Translations under genes and position numbers: made by a program
Notes under the pieces: model-generated
Told to the model about the DNA's origin: nothing
Database searches by the model: none
Seen by the model: the letters and a program-made list of their open reading frames with translations, nothing else
DNA from: Prosopocoilus inquinatus
Lineage: Eukaryota > Arthropoda > Insecta > Coleoptera > Lucanidae
Assembly (NCBI GenBank): GCA_036172665.1
Contig: CM069876.1
Location: 5,270,001-5,334,000 of the forward strand
Direction: 5' to 3'
Length of the DNA stretch: 64,000 bases
In this document: piece by piece, positions 43,901-58,900 of the stretch
Layout of the letters: every line of letters starts with the position of its first letter
Position numbering within the stretch: the first letter of the stretch is position 1

Positions 43901-46900
43901 ATCCGAAGATACGCAAATGACTCAAATTAACCTTTCTTCCTGACCACAACTCCTCAGGTGTTTTGCCAGGAATTGCCTTATGGGGAGAACGATTCTTGAG
44001 ATAAGCCGCAGTATTTACAGCTTCTGCCCACATTCTTTCATCACAACCAGATTCCTTGATCATACTTCTCGCCATTTCAGTTAAGGTTCTATTGGTCCTT
44101 TCTGCAATACCGTTTTGTTCAGGGTTATATGGCACAGTAGTTTGATGCTTTATACCCTTTGACTTCATGTATTCTTCCATGACTCTGTTTGCGTACTCTC
44201 CGCCGTTATCAGATTTAAGACATTTTACTTTTCTTTCTGTCTCTCTTTCTACTTTACTCACAAATTCTGGGAAAATATCTTTGACATTATCTTTACTCCT
44301 TATAAAATATACGAATATTTTTCGAGTAAAATCATCAATAAAGGTAAGTACGTACTTTGCACCATTCCAAGACGCACAGGGCATTGGTCCACACAAATCT
44401 GAGTGAATTATATCTAGAACGCCTTCTGCTCTTCTGTTTTTATTTTTCTTGAAGGGTAATCTTGCTTGCTTTCCTTCAATGCATGCTATGCAAGGTTCTG
44501 ATTTTGCATTAGAAAATTTAACACCTTCTGCTAAACCATTTTTAAGTAAATTCATACTAACACGGTTTAAATGTCCTAATCTTAAGTGCCAAATTATGTC
44601 ATCCTGACTGTTAGTGTTTGCTGAATAACAGGCTTCATCATTTTTTGTGCTAATTTTAAATAGCCCATCTTGACGAATACCTTCGATGATTGTAGTTCCA
44701 TTGATATTACAATTTTTATCATCAAGAACTTTACATCCATATTGATTAAAAATGACAGTGAGACCTTTTTGCACCATTTGTTCGACAGACAATAAGTTTG
44801 TCTTCAGTGAAGGTACATGAAGCACATTCATCACCTCATTTTCTCCACCACGCGTAATTATTTTTACATTACCAACACCATCACTATTTATGCTTGCATT
44901 GTTCGCTACAGTTACTTTTAAATCTTTTCTGGAGAAGTTACATAGCCAATCCTTTCTACAAGTCATATGTGCTGTTGCACCAGAATCGACAATCCATTCC
45001 TCTGATTTATCTACATTTGCATTCAGGCAAATATGCAAAGCTTTATTATTATTAGGCTTGAAAGGACTTATGACTGTTTTGTTTTTCTCCTTTAATTTAT
45101 TCATGGGACATACATTCTTAAAATGACCTGGTTGCCCACACTTGTAACAAACCATTTTCTTTTTGTTTTGCGGATGCTTTTTGACATGCAATGCTGATTC
45201 GCTGCTGGTAGATGGTAAAGCTTCAATATTTTCTTTGTGTTCTTGTAAAAGTTTTGACTTCACAAAATCACTTGTTATTTTTTGACCGCTGCTTTCAATA
45301 GCCATGACCATAGGATCATATGCAGACGTTAGACCACTTAGCATGATAACTGCCACAAATTCATCGTCCAAACCTGCTTCCATATCTGCTAATCGCTGCG
45401 ACACTGCAATGATTTCACTGACATACTGGTCCATATTTGCAAAATTCACCAATTTTATACTGGCAATACGACGCATTAACGTTAATCGCCTGGTGAGACC
45501 TCTGTCATCATACACTTTTTGTAAATTTTCCCATGCTTCTTTAGCTGTTTTACAATCCCTTACGAACGGGTAGGCACAAGGTTTAATCATCAAGCATATT
45601 TTTGCTAATGCTTTCTGCTCCTTCCGAAATCGTTCGTCTGTCGATAGTTTACTGTCATCGCCTTCTATGCATTGCCACAAATTGTCATGTATTAAAGCCA
45701 TTTTCATCCCAAATTTCCAGTTTGCATAATTGGATCTTCCTTCGAGTTTCTCGAAACTTACTTGAAAATTGTGATTGTCACTCATTTTTACCGAGTAAAG
45801 CAATTTACAAAGTTCAAAGTAAATTTTGTTTCGTTGACACTCCACGTTGCAACCGCGTTGACGTTTTTTAAATATACTTTTTCGTACACTATTTTCTTAA
45901 TTTGAGGCAAACCTTGTATCTGGGCCCATAACCTGTTGGTTGGCAGTGACGATAACACTTACTTCAATGTATTTATTGCAAGAACTTTTTCAAAATTTTG
46001 CAATTACAAACTAAAGCTTGATGCATAGACTAGACGATACATATTAAAAAAAATATGACATAAACTAACTTGATTAAGTATGTATTTACAATACTCAAAC
46101 AATATTGAATGACTGATTAAATGATTATAAACTCAACAGTTTGCAGCGAGCAAAAGAAAGTAACTACCTTTAGTAAGTAGTAATTTAAATTACATTGCAC
46201 GTCATAGCAACAGCTGCTTTCTTTCCCTTAAAAATTTAAGTCGTCATTCTAATAGTTTCAATTTGGATTCCATAGTTGTTGAGACAAAACACTTCGAATT
46301 TGAATTATTAATTAACAATTCATATGTAAATAACTGTGATTCACTTTGCAGTGCCCTTTTGCTTCTTGTGATAACTCTAAACGACAACTATACAGACTGT
46401 CCGTTTTTCGATTGCCACTATGGGAATCTCGCTTATCTTAAGAGATATGAAGTTGGTTAAATTAGGGCAAAGTTGCGCATTTTCGTGCCGAATAATAATC
46501 TGAAAAGATATCTGAAATATCTTCAATAGTTCTGAAAATATCGTAAGAAAACAAAAATTTCTGATTTACGTTTTTAATTTTTTAACGATAAACTAATCAT
46601 ACTAGGCATTTCTAATCCAGACATTATTCAGACACTTTTTTTTTATGAAGAATTCGAATATGGCTTCCCCTTTTCAATAATTTTCAAGATGCCGGAGAAA
46701 CACGTGGCAACTTCATTTTTTCCTATGGACGCCTTTTTTCCTCTTTATAACAATGTATCACATATGGTGGTCCAATATCACATTTTTACCAAAAATCCAA
46801 TTTTTCGTTTTTTGTGAAGAGTGCTTTGGAACAACAAAACGTTCTTTTATTGCGAACAAAAGTTTGACAGTTTGATCCTATGTTAAGTCTTGCCTGTTAT

Positions 46901-49900
46901 TGAGCCCGTTCAGCCACGACGACGCTGAAACAGCCACCACATTGAACACCTTGCTGATTCACTCGTCCAACCTGAAACTCCATTTAAAATCATCAGAATA
47001 GTTGCGTTGTTATGGTAACGACACCAACCGTGCATGCGTCATGGATCGCGACCAATCAAAGTCGCCAGGGCAACCAGGCATTCGGCTTTATGCACGTAAA
47101 TTGAAGCGTATGAGATAACTTCTTATATACTGGGTGTCTCACAACATACGGAGGAGATTGAAAGGGCAGCTGTAGAACAGTAAAATAAAGCTTTTTTCTT
47201 TTGACCAAAACCGAATAATACGAAAGTTACAGCAGCTTAACTTTCTTAATTTCTTCTTTAATTTAGACCTACAGCTTCTTAATTAATCAAAATTATTTCA
47301 CAAAATGTAATTTTATTATTAAATAATTTCTAAATTTATCAAAACCACCATTCATAAAATGTGTATGTTTCCAGGTTTTCTAGTTTTGTTTTTAATTAGT
47401 AGGCGGTGCACAACGAGATGAAAACCCGTTTTTGGAAATTAAAAGAAAAAATGAAATAGCCGTTACTTTAACGTGACTACATCTTTTAAAATAGTTGTTT
47501 ATTGTAAAGCAGTGTTCAATTAAATCTTAAATGCCTCAAATTTGAATTTAAGACGTAAAATATTACTACAGGGTGTAATTTTTGCTTATTAATTAATTTC
47601 ACTTTAAACTCTTGTAACTTTTTAATTAGTGGTTTTTTCCCAAAAATTTATTAAGAAAACTTTTTTTAATTTGATCTCCCCTTGACATCACTTTTGAACG
47701 CAAAAATAGTTATGTTTCAAAATATACTAGAATGTTTTGAAATAATTTAGCGCTAAAAAACACCTTTGGTTTCCTAGAAAACGGCAAATGTCACCGTCGT
47801 CTAAAAATTTTTTTAAACGATTGAAATCCTCTTTTGGACTCTTCGTTTTCTAAATACAGTCGGGGACGAAATTGTGGGTACGACATTTATATTGCTGGTT
47901 ACTTCCCGCAAACGTTTATCCCTTTATACCTCCACCATTCATTAATCGACAACAGCGTCTTAATAATGTGCAAATAACATTTATTGGGTATTATTTCATA
48001 AATGAATAATCCCTTAATGGTGGGGTTTGTTTTGTTTATTTCATAGATGTTTTTAATTGGACAAAATTATGGGTACAACGATGCGGCTTTAGTTTTATCA
48101 GAACTATTCTAGCGTGCACACAATATTAGTGGATTAATCTGAAAAACGACATTTTTACTGAGTTAATAATTAATAGTGAAGTGTCCTAAGAAAGTTCGTT
48201 TTGAAACTAAAAATTTCTCTTGGCTCCCAGAAAAGAAATTGCTTTGGAAATTCGTAAACATATTGTCGAAGACCGAAAAGTGGGTATAAGTTACGGACAA
48301 TTAGCAAAAAAGTATAAAGTATCAAAAAACGCTGTTGTTCGTATTTGTAAAAAAATTGAAGCCACTAATAGTACTGAAAATATTGCGGGTCGAGGTTGAA
48401 AAAGAAAATCCACACCAAGAGAGGATGCCCGAATTGTGCGGGAAGTGAGAAAAAATTCTAGTGCAAGTGCTCGCCAAGTGAGGGAGAGTGTCAATATAAA
48501 CGTTTCTACTAAAACAATTAAAAGAAGGATTAAGGAGGTTGGCCTTCAAAGTTTTTTAAAAAGAAAGAAACCATTCATTAGTGAACGAAATGAGAAAAAA
48601 CGCTTAGCATTTGCAAAACAACATGTAAATAAACCCCCAGCCTATTGGGAAAAATTGGTGTGGTCGGATGAAAGAAAATTTGAACTTTTTGGGTCAAAAC
48701 GAAGAGGTAGAGTATGGAGACGAGCAGGAGAAGCCTTAAGTTCTAAAATGGTAGAAGCTACAGTTAAACATGGAGGCGGCAATGTTCTTGTATGGGGTTG
48801 TTTTAGTAAAAGCGGTGTAGGCAATTTAGCTAGAATAGAAGGTACTACGACAGGAATATCATACGTAAAAATTTTGGAAGAATATTTGTATCCTTCGCTA
48901 CTTCGCGAGTTGATAAGAATTATTTCCAAGAAAATGACATTGAAGTCTTTCAGTGGCCGCCTCAAAGTCCGGATCTAAACCCAATTGAACACTTGTGGGC
49001 TTATTTAGACGGCAAAATTTCACGTGAAAGAGTAACAAATGCCACATCTTACTTTAACAAACTGATCGCTGCTTGGGAAGAAATTCCAGCAGAAATAATA
49101 ACAAATTTAATTGACAGCATACCACGGCGACTTACAGCAGTCATTGCAGCCAAGGGAGGTCATACTAATTATTAATTCTGGTGAAATTTATGTAATACAA
49201 ATTTAAAAAAGAAATAGTACCCATAATTTTGTCCACCTCTTATTTCAGAAATTATTAAGATATTATAATAAAGTACTTGTTTTTTCGTTTATCTTTTCAC
49301 TTTTTTTGGTAGAATATTATATTTAGTTGTCAATAAACTGTTCAGTTCAATTCTCTTCCGTACCCATAATTTTGACCCAGATGGAATCAAACAGACGGTA
49401 TATTTATTTGTTTCAGGACCAACTACGGATAGGCAAAAAGCAGTCGTTGAAGCATTTAAACACGCCTGGAAAGGTTACAAGCAGTACGCCTGGGGCCATG
49501 ACAATTTAAAACCAATTTCAGGGGGCTATTACGACTGGTTTGGCTTGGGACTTACGATAGTCGACAGCTTGGACACTATTTACATTATGGGTTTACAAGA
49601 AGGTACCCGCTGATATTGGATTCACTAGACCTAAAAATTCTTCTTCTTGCAGAGTACAAAGAAGCAAGGGATTGGGTCGAAAAGAATTTACACTTCGATA
49701 ATAGTCGAGACGTGAACTTGTTTGAAGTTACGATCAGAGTATTAGGTGGCCTACTCAGTGTTTACCATCTTACTGGTGACAAAATGTTTTTAAATAAAGC
49801 TGTGAGTATCCTGGAATTCATTTTTGGGAAGTAAACCATTGCAAAATTCAATTGCGACACGTATTTATATAAAAAAATATATCTGACAAAATAATATTTA

Positions 49901-52900
49901 CAAAATATTAGATAAAATCATTAAGAATAATTTTACGTAATCAATTAATACAAAAATGATTTCATAAATCAAATACAAAATGACAAAATATACATAAAGG
50001 ATGTCAAGCAAATAAATATGAATCATTTAGTAAAACTCAAAATAATTAAAATAATTTTCTGGGAGAAGGAAAAATATGAGATCGCATATCAATACAAAAT
50101 TTAAAAAAACGTAAAATAAAATATGAAAGCCTTGGTGTTAGTCATTGGAATAAAGTAGCAAAATACAGGGTGTTATGTATGTTTTTTAACATAAATGTAA
50201 TAGTTTTCGAGAAAAATGCAATGGCAAATTATCACTAAACCGTTCGAGAACTGCTGGCATAGCTAAAAGTGGAACGCGGCCGCCTCTTTAATTACGACCC
50301 GCAGTCGAAGTAGGCCAGGGTCAGTGCCTTACTGGATCTTGAGCAGGAACGACGTAAATCAGCGCCGCCCCGATCATCTGGTCGGTTAAAAAGTTTACAA
50401 TTTAAATTAACTTCACTGCAAGTAATTACAAGTAACTATTAAATTAAAATCTAGTGCAATTCAAGAAGCTGCGGTTCGTAATTGCCGAACAAATTAAAAG
50501 CGAGGTACAAACAAATTGTAATTTCTCATTCCATATTATTTTTTATAGACTTATAAAAATTTTACATTTACTTTGTTTCCAAGGACCGTAAGTGGTAATA
50601 CTTTCATAGCTAGCAGCGAGATTGCAGCAAAAGTTTATTTACGTGAAAGGGCGAAGGAAGAACATTTTTAACGCCAAAATAAAACTCTTGTAGCAGCTGT
50701 TAAAAACAACCTCCGGGCATTGTAAAAAAAGGCTGCGAACGAACATACGCGCCCGGGGAAGCACAGAAATATTGTGTCTGAAGTGTTTTGTACTTTATTT
50801 ATTTCGACCACGCTCGAAACACATTTTATATTTTATCATTTTGAAATTATTACTATTTACTTATTAATAATTTCGTAGGTAGATTTAGGTGATAGATTAC
50901 TGCCGTGTTTCGATACAGAAACGGGAATTCCTTATTCCGACATAAACTTACACACGAGAAATGCTCACCCTCCAAAATGGTCGCCAGATAGCAGCACTGC
51001 TGAAGTGACAACAATCCAGCTCGAGTTCAGAGATTTGAGCCGATCCACGGGCAACTCGAAATATGAGGTAAGAAAAGAAAACGCCCCTGCCGCCCCTGCT
51101 TCAATCTCTGCCTTCAATAGGATGCAGTCAGTAAAGTATCTAAACTCATTCATTCTTTGGAGAAGAAAGACGGCCTAGTTCCTATATTTATTAATCCCAA
51201 TACGGGGCAATTTAAGTCGTACGCAACGATTACTCTCGGCGCTAGAGGTGATAGTTATTATGAATATTTATTGAAGCAATGGATACAAACAGGCCGAACA
51301 GTAGATTAGTAAGTAAATACAGCGTTTTGTTTTATTTCAGCGCCCCGCAATGCGCTTTTGTTTCAGTTTACGTGATGACTACGTTCTCGCCGTAGAGGGC
51401 GTTGAGAAACACCTGGTAAAACGAACCGTCCCGAACGGGTTTCTTTTTATTGGGGAGCTCCTGGTCGGTGGAAAAGACTTCAAACCGAAAATGGACCATT
51501 TAACTTGTTTTCTGCCAGGAACGCTGGCCTTAGGATACCATCTTGGTTTACCCAGCAGCCATATGAAGCTTGCGGAAGAACTGCTGGTTACGTGTTATCA
51601 AACTTACGCTCAGCAAGCTACATTTCTAGCGCCAGAAATCACATATTTTAACATACAGGTAAGTAATTCATTAATTACTGTACGTACGATGGTACGATCT
51701 ATCATAATATAGAGTTTGCACAAAGGCACCGTTACGTTATAAGTTTGAAAAGGTAGTTAATATTTCAATATAGACGGTAATAGCCTAAAACTTCAAAAAT
51801 ATACGCAGACATGTAGACAGTTTTTGAACACGGTGCTTCTCCTGTTCGTTTACAGGCAGTAATTGAATTTTCTATTTTATAACGATTGTATTTATAACGT
51901 AACGATGTGTTCGCGCAAACTCTATATTAATAGGCCGCTTACTATAAACATTTCGGCATAAATATAATTTTCAAACGTGGACATTTACCTGGGCAATCAT
52001 TTGTCGCAGCTTAATTTTTAGTAAGTCTATAAATAATCTCCTAAATGACCAAATTCAGAACTTTTCCGAACCCTGTATATCAAATCGATATATGAATTTT
52101 AAATGCAACTAAAAGGTGCATAAAAAACGCGTGTCAAATTTTGTGTAAATCCAAAAGCAAAACTAATTTAGAATATGATTTTTCAAACGTGACAATATAA
52201 CAAGTGTTCATTTCGATTTCTGGTACCATTGGCGTTGTAAACAAAAGATTTTTTTAAACGCATGTAGTAGCTTAATTTTACTCCTAACAGTACTGTCATT
52301 GGGACTGTCATGCCTTCTACCAACTGTATAATTTCTTTTCAGGATTATTTACGATGTTATACAGTATGTTCTTTTACTGTGTGCAAATAAAAAACCCTCA
52401 GAATAAGTACTTGAAATGCTACCTTCTGCACGTATTTTCGGGTGGCTACCGATTCATAGCCAAAAATATTCGGATGGACCACTTGTTTGGAACTGCTGAA
52501 ATGTGCGAGAGAGAAACATTCAGCAAGGTCATTGACGCCTTCCTCTGTAGGCAGTGGGTGTGCCCACACACAGCGCCGATCATAAAAGGAGTCCCGCATT
52601 TAAACTCATTCTCCAGCATTTCGTAATAAAAATCACTGATATCGTTTATTACAATGCCCGGGCCCTATGTGTGTTTCCGCAGAATTGCCCGTACAAGAGT
52701 AATATATCTCTTTTTTCATTATTTGTAAATGCCATTACGATCTTAATATGCGTTTTAACGAATCAAAAATCTATCTTCGTTTGTCAAATATTTCGTAACT
52801 GCAGAACGCTAATGTAATGTCTCCCCCACCTTAAACGCGTTACAGCGGCCGCCGTTGTAAAAACACAAAAAGTGCCGTAATAAAAAGCATTAAAGGAAAT

Positions 52901-55900
52901 GTGGAACTGCGACTTTATGGAATGCATGCGGGAATACTTTAAGATATTAATCAATTTGTAAATTTTCGAATTTGCAATGCAAGCGCGTTAAAAATGCTTT
53001 ACTTAGCCGAATTTCATAATTGAATTAATAGAAATTGTAAATTTAATGTCAGTCATATTGGTACTGAGCACATATCAGTTTTAACAGCTATTTTATTCTG
53101 CCTAGTGTGATTACGTAATGCGGCCGATTTTAAACTGTACAAACAGTAGATAAATTACAACATTATTTTAAAATTTCTGTATTAAACTAAAGAAATCTTA
53201 ATCTATTTCATTAAAAATGGAAAGGCAATTTATTACTTTTGAGTGTAAATATCCGGAAATAAAACGATGAATGACGGTGATGTCATTATTTAACTCATCC
53301 GCATTTTTTGTGCAGTAATTATAATCGTCGGTTTATAATTTGAAAATACCTAAAATTGTAATTACTTGGAGCGAAGTGGCACTTGTTTTAATTAATCCAG
53401 GCGCTTTGTGAGCCCGTTTAAAATGTTTCGACTGTTACGATCTATTAATAGACCTCATACGAATCAAACAGATGTTCGTTTACGACATTGTAAAACTGAC
53501 CTATATTTGGGTGACACAGGCAAGGCGGCGTACCATCCAGTTGTTAGCTATGCCAGCAGTTCTCGAACGGTTTGGTCAAAATTTTCCAATGCGTTTTTCT
53601 CGAAAACTATTAACTTGGTGTTAAGGGCATATAAGTTTAATCCTTGCCATTTATTGTGATGTATTACAGGTTTAAATATTTGCACACAGAAAAAGAACAG
53701 CCTGTATTGCATTACAAAATGATGTTTGCTGTTTACATTGAAGCAGAAAGGGTTTATGATTAAAAATTAATTTGTGTAACGGGAATACCGAAACTGCTTG
53801 GAAGAATTTTGAACTGAATTTGCCGCTGTATTGTTGACTTTATTTATTTATAGCGAAACGTTGAGTGTGTTCCCTTGATATTTCTGTCCGGTTCGAGATT
53901 AAAAAAAACTTGGTACCTTTATCTTTGATTCGTACTATTGCCACGTGTTACTGTATCACATAGGTTACCTAGCAACGATGTGGCGTATAGTGAGTGACCG
54001 ATTGAACGCGTTCTTAGAATTGTCATTTAAAATTTTACGACACATTTTCAGCAGTTTACTTACTTTACATATTAAAAATGGTTTTCCATTGCTGCGTATC
54101 AACGTGTAAAAATAGTGATAAGGACATGTCTGTGCATACTTTTCCATATTTGGATGAAAGTGTAAGTCAAATTTTTGACAAAACATAAATTTTAACAAGT
54201 ATTGGGATGAAAAAAGCTTCTATGAGTTTTCATATGTAAGATTTGAAACTTTTGGAACATCTATTTCGTTGCAATACATTGTCACGTGCCTAACCATTTC
54301 TTCGGTTTGCTTTGCTATTAATTCCCCTTTTTGTGGTGTTGCGTGCTGCCCCAATTTTGGTTTTATCAAGTCAAGAATCAGTGGATGGCACGTGCAAAGT
54401 ACTGCGGGGCTAAGCTCTGCGTTTTAGGCCAGTCGGTAAGCTAGGCCAATGTTTGGGCAGCAATGAAAAATAAGGTAAGTAGCACTCATTAAATTTAATA
54501 AACCAAAAAGACTTGTAGCACAAAATTTTACGTAAAGTGCTTCTTTTTTTTTTTTAGATGGATGAGATGATGATGGTTGCGTAGGTAAGACTAAATCTAC
54601 TGCTAATTAACAAATCTACACTTTCTCTTTTTAGTTCCAGATGAGGACAGTTTTTCTTTTAGGGCCGACGAGAAAGAAAGAGTAGGATAAAAAAGACTCA
54701 CAGCAGTAATCGCTCTTGGCTACTGGACAGTGACGTGGGTCATCGCTTGTGACACAACGGTCTTGAAGAGATTGGAAGACCATCAACTGCTACTTGTCAT
54801 TCCTGGTCAAGAATCCAAGAAAAACATGGAATTTTCTGGACGAAGCACGTGGTGGCTCCGGATTGTGGCGGTAGTTCAAGAATAACTTTAAAGGGTTTTG
54901 AGCCTATTTAAAGTCTTGGGCCTTTGAAATATATTGGTTCTGTAGAAAATTAATGAAATGCAAAGGATATGGAATAAAATTGAAAAGAAAATTACTTACA
55001 TTTTTGTATATTTTAACCACGAGAACGAATTCGCTTGACGAGGCGATCGGTGCATCAGCAACGAAAAAACCGCAAGAGCTCGGGCTCGCAAGAACTGATA
55101 AGGACCGGTTTTCGGCGTATTAACATATTCATTATTAAAATTGGGGTATTGTAAGATAAATTATTAGGTGCTTAGGAAGTGGCCTAATACGAAAGGGGTA
55201 GAAAATTCACAAAAGTATTGGAAAGTGGCCTCGGTAAAAGAACACCAATAGAGAATATGCGTGAGTAGAATTATTGGAGGGAAGAAAGGAAATCTCAACT
55301 GGAACCTTGTTACTTAAAATTAACTTAAATACTACGGTTAATACTAAAATTATTTTAACGGATGACGAAATCGTCACAACATATTTAAATTTACGCAGAG
55401 GTGGGCAAAATTTGTTCGAATGACGAATGACGAATAAAGATAAAAAATTCATTCGTTATCCGTGAATGACGAATAATTTATTTATTCGTTAGATTTATTC
55501 GTCGCACGAATAAATTGGTGATTCTAATTAACTTTTTCCGGCTTCGGTATTCTAGGAAACTAGCGTCGTTTTATGATCTAATAAGTGAAGAAGCATGAGG
55601 TAAACAACAGCACGGTGACTTTTGCTTGTATTTTCATTGTTTATCAATATGAAATTAATGTTTGCAAGACCAGTTCAAATACTTTTAAGGATTAGAGACT
55701 CTAAAATTCCAAAATTTTGTTAAAAATGTGATTTGCGCGAGAATATTTCAGGAATAACTATCTAAAATAAAATTATTTGTCATTAATGAGTGACGGATAG
55801 TTAGTTATTCGCGGATAATTTATTTCTCGAATAAAAGTCACGAATAAATTTTTTATTCGGATAATTATCTAGATAAAACTTTATTCGAATAATGCCCATC

Positions 55901-58900
55901 TCCGAATTTACGTTTTGTCAAAAATTTGACGTGAATTATATGAAATTTATAACGGTCTATTGCCGTCTTCACATAGTTTTATTAAAAGTAATTCGGTTGC
56001 CATAACGAAATATTTTAAATTTCGCGCGTCATTAATTCACACTAGTGGCACTCGGCGCTGTATACAATAAACTTTTCATGAATAGAAGTACTCCATCTAT
56101 GTACTAATATAATATCTCTTATCTATGGGCTGTAGAATTAATTTCACCCGCAGAGGAAATAATTTAAGCACACCCGAGACACACACACACGCACAAGTGG
56201 TTCACCCGAAATTTCAATCGAAAATGATTTATCGCAGAGGTAATCCAGGTAAAGTTAACGGAAAACCAAATTAAAAAACAGGGATCGAAAATGATCCGCC
56301 AATCAGACGAAATCGTGACAACATTGCTAGCGAATTATTAGAAAGGGCAAGCTATGAGAATAACCTCGACTTGGACGAAATGGTTATAAAACAAGTTCAG
56401 ACCAGCGTAGGAAGAACAGAACATGTATCCTCCCGGAATAAAATCCGTCGATGTTTAACTAGAAATAGATTCTGTAACTGATCATTACAGCATCGAGGAA
56501 AATAGCCCGTCCAGTCTCCCAGGTGCCGATTATGCATCGTAACACCCCCGGTGTAGCGCAGATCTGCTTCGTTCGATTACCCGGTTTAACAGAGACGCGC
56601 GTGATTGAGTATTCTCAGGTATTCGAAATTCGAATAGGGAAGAAAATACTAAAATTTCTTATCTATTAATTGTTATTAAAATTTAAATAACATTTATAAC
56701 AAAAAGACAGGTTTTGAGAGACGCTTTCTCTAGGTAAATTTTGAACTCTTCAATATTTACGGAGAGACTGAGCAATCAAATAAATGTCGAATCGTCAAAA
56801 TCAAAATTAATGAAACGTAGAATTCGATCGTAGAATACCCGTGCCTATCGGAAATGCAGCGAGAAATCGAGCCCCGCCGCGCGCGGAATACAACGCTTCT
56901 GAGTTTGGACACTCAGATACGAGGCCTTACTGATCATTAAGCTTAGGATAATTATGCATTAAAAAACTTCAAAATATGCATGCACATATGCACTAAAATC
57001 ATCAAAAATATGCACTTAAATATGCATTAAAAATTAACTTTTATAGAATAAATAATATTTTTTATGTTACCACATTCTTCATTATTTTACTACAAAAAAA
57101 CAAAAACTTTTTTTTTAATTCTAAATTATTTATTTAGTCGTTATTATAGAAACAAATTATAATTACATTTAACTACAACATGATGTAACAAATTCTCAAA
57201 AGTAAATTTGCGCCTATTGTCGTTTGTACTGAGAAAACACTCTCTCGACATCGCAGGACACTATTGGTACAAATTCGTATTTTACAACGTCATTGACACT
57301 TAAATGTTCGTTTTTTTCATTAAGGGTCGATTCATTTTGCAACACTTCACTTATATTCTTCAGTTGCTGATAGCCCGTATTCTTTGACAGCACTTCGTTT
57401 AATTTATTGATAAAAATATTTTTCTTGAGTTTTGCTAAACCGTTAACTACATGTTCTACTATTTGAATGCTTTCTTGTAAAGATAGACCCTTAGCTTCTA
57501 GCTTGGAGATTGCAGTCGAAATGCATGCCAGATAAGCTCGAATAAAAATTAAATCTTCTCGAATTCCTTTTTTTCTCAGAATAGGTACTCTGTGCTTCTT
57601 CGATGCACTGCGCTTCCTCAGAGTCGAATTCATCAACAATTTTCTTCACAATTTCAAAATTTTCAGCGTAATACACAGCAGCGTCGATCCAACTTTCCCA
57701 TCTTGTAATGATTGGCGCAGGTGGAAGTGGAATATCACCCGAAATTTCCCGAAACTTAAGGAAAATCTTTTTCACAGATGATATTAGCACATTAACATTT
57801 GAATAAAGATTACGAACTAAATCAGCTACTCGATGTAAGCCATGTGCTAAACAGGTCACATGTATCATGTTTGGGTATAAAACCTGCAGTCCCCGCATTG
57901 TTTTGCACATATAGGGTGCATATATCACTACAAACCGCTAGCACTTTTTCATATAAAATTCCAGACGGCCACAATAAACTTAAAGAGTCGTTGAAAAAAG
58001 CAGCGACTGTTGAATGATTTACTTTGTCCAACACTTTTAAAGTCAGCAGATATGATTTATTTTTTTCTTCAGGAACCCCTAATATACCAAACACAAAATT
58101 TCCTATGCATCTTTGTTCTTCATCGGTTGTTTCATCCAACGACACCCAAATAGAATGATCCTTTACTTTTGCTCTTAATTTATCCAATGTTAATGTATAG
58201 AATTCAGAAACATAATTTTTTCTTAATGTCGATTCATCTGGAATATTTTGCTTTGTATACTTTTCCAAAAAATGGCAAAGAACTTCATTTTTTAACTTAG
58301 CTAATGGGATGTCTGCGCAAATAAAAGCCTTACAAAGTTCTGCATTGAATTCTGAACGTTTAGGTCCAGGCGTCGGTAAATTAGAAATTAACACTTGCCG
58401 TTCGTTATTTCCCCTTTTGCGATTTTTATTACTTGCATGCTTTCCGGTTTGAAGATGCTACGTGATTTGAAACTTTTTGGTTGCCGTAACATGAACCTCG
58501 CAGTATTTACAAAATAACAGACGCCCATCCGTTATAAAATCATCGTAGTCCTTCACAAACTGGTTTAAAATTGCACTTACACACTTTTTTTCTTTTGGCA
58601 TCTTGAGAGATGTTAATCCTATTGCAATCAGCATGCAACTACTGAAGGTTGATGAAATTTTCTGCAGAATTTCCTGGTAAAATTAGAAAGAGAGATACCC
58701 CATACCATGGTCTGTACGAGTACTATTAACGCGGACAAAATACTTGGAAATTCGTGGGATAATGTGCGGTCGCAGTAAACAATGGCGGTTTTCATACACT
58801 GTTAATCCTCTTATTATTTCCAAGTATTCTGATTTTGAAACACTGGTTGTTCAGATTGTCTGCTATGAAATGTCAGTTTGCACTTGGCAATAAGAAATAA

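Larger units (their letters stand above)
41713..46138 (-). mobile_element. Ty1/copia LTR retrotransposon, complete
   Basis: LTRs 41713-41915 (203 bp) and 45934-46138 (205 bp) start TGTTGG, end CAACA and differ, as far as I can see, only in one A-run. GTTTG flanks both sides. Minus-strand orientation: the primer site at 45920-45933, read on the plus strand as CTGGGCCCATAACC, equals the anticodon-loop region of initiator Met tRNA, the internal priming known for Drosophila copia. The polypurine tract AAGGGGAAG is at 41916-41924. It lies antisense in MAN1B1 intron 2. Everything needed for movement seems present. Confidence 0.95.

Noticed and set aside
45786..45845. Longer copia polyprotein starting at 45845
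   Set aside because: That codon is GTG; the first ATG in frame is at 45785 and fits copia Gag starts.
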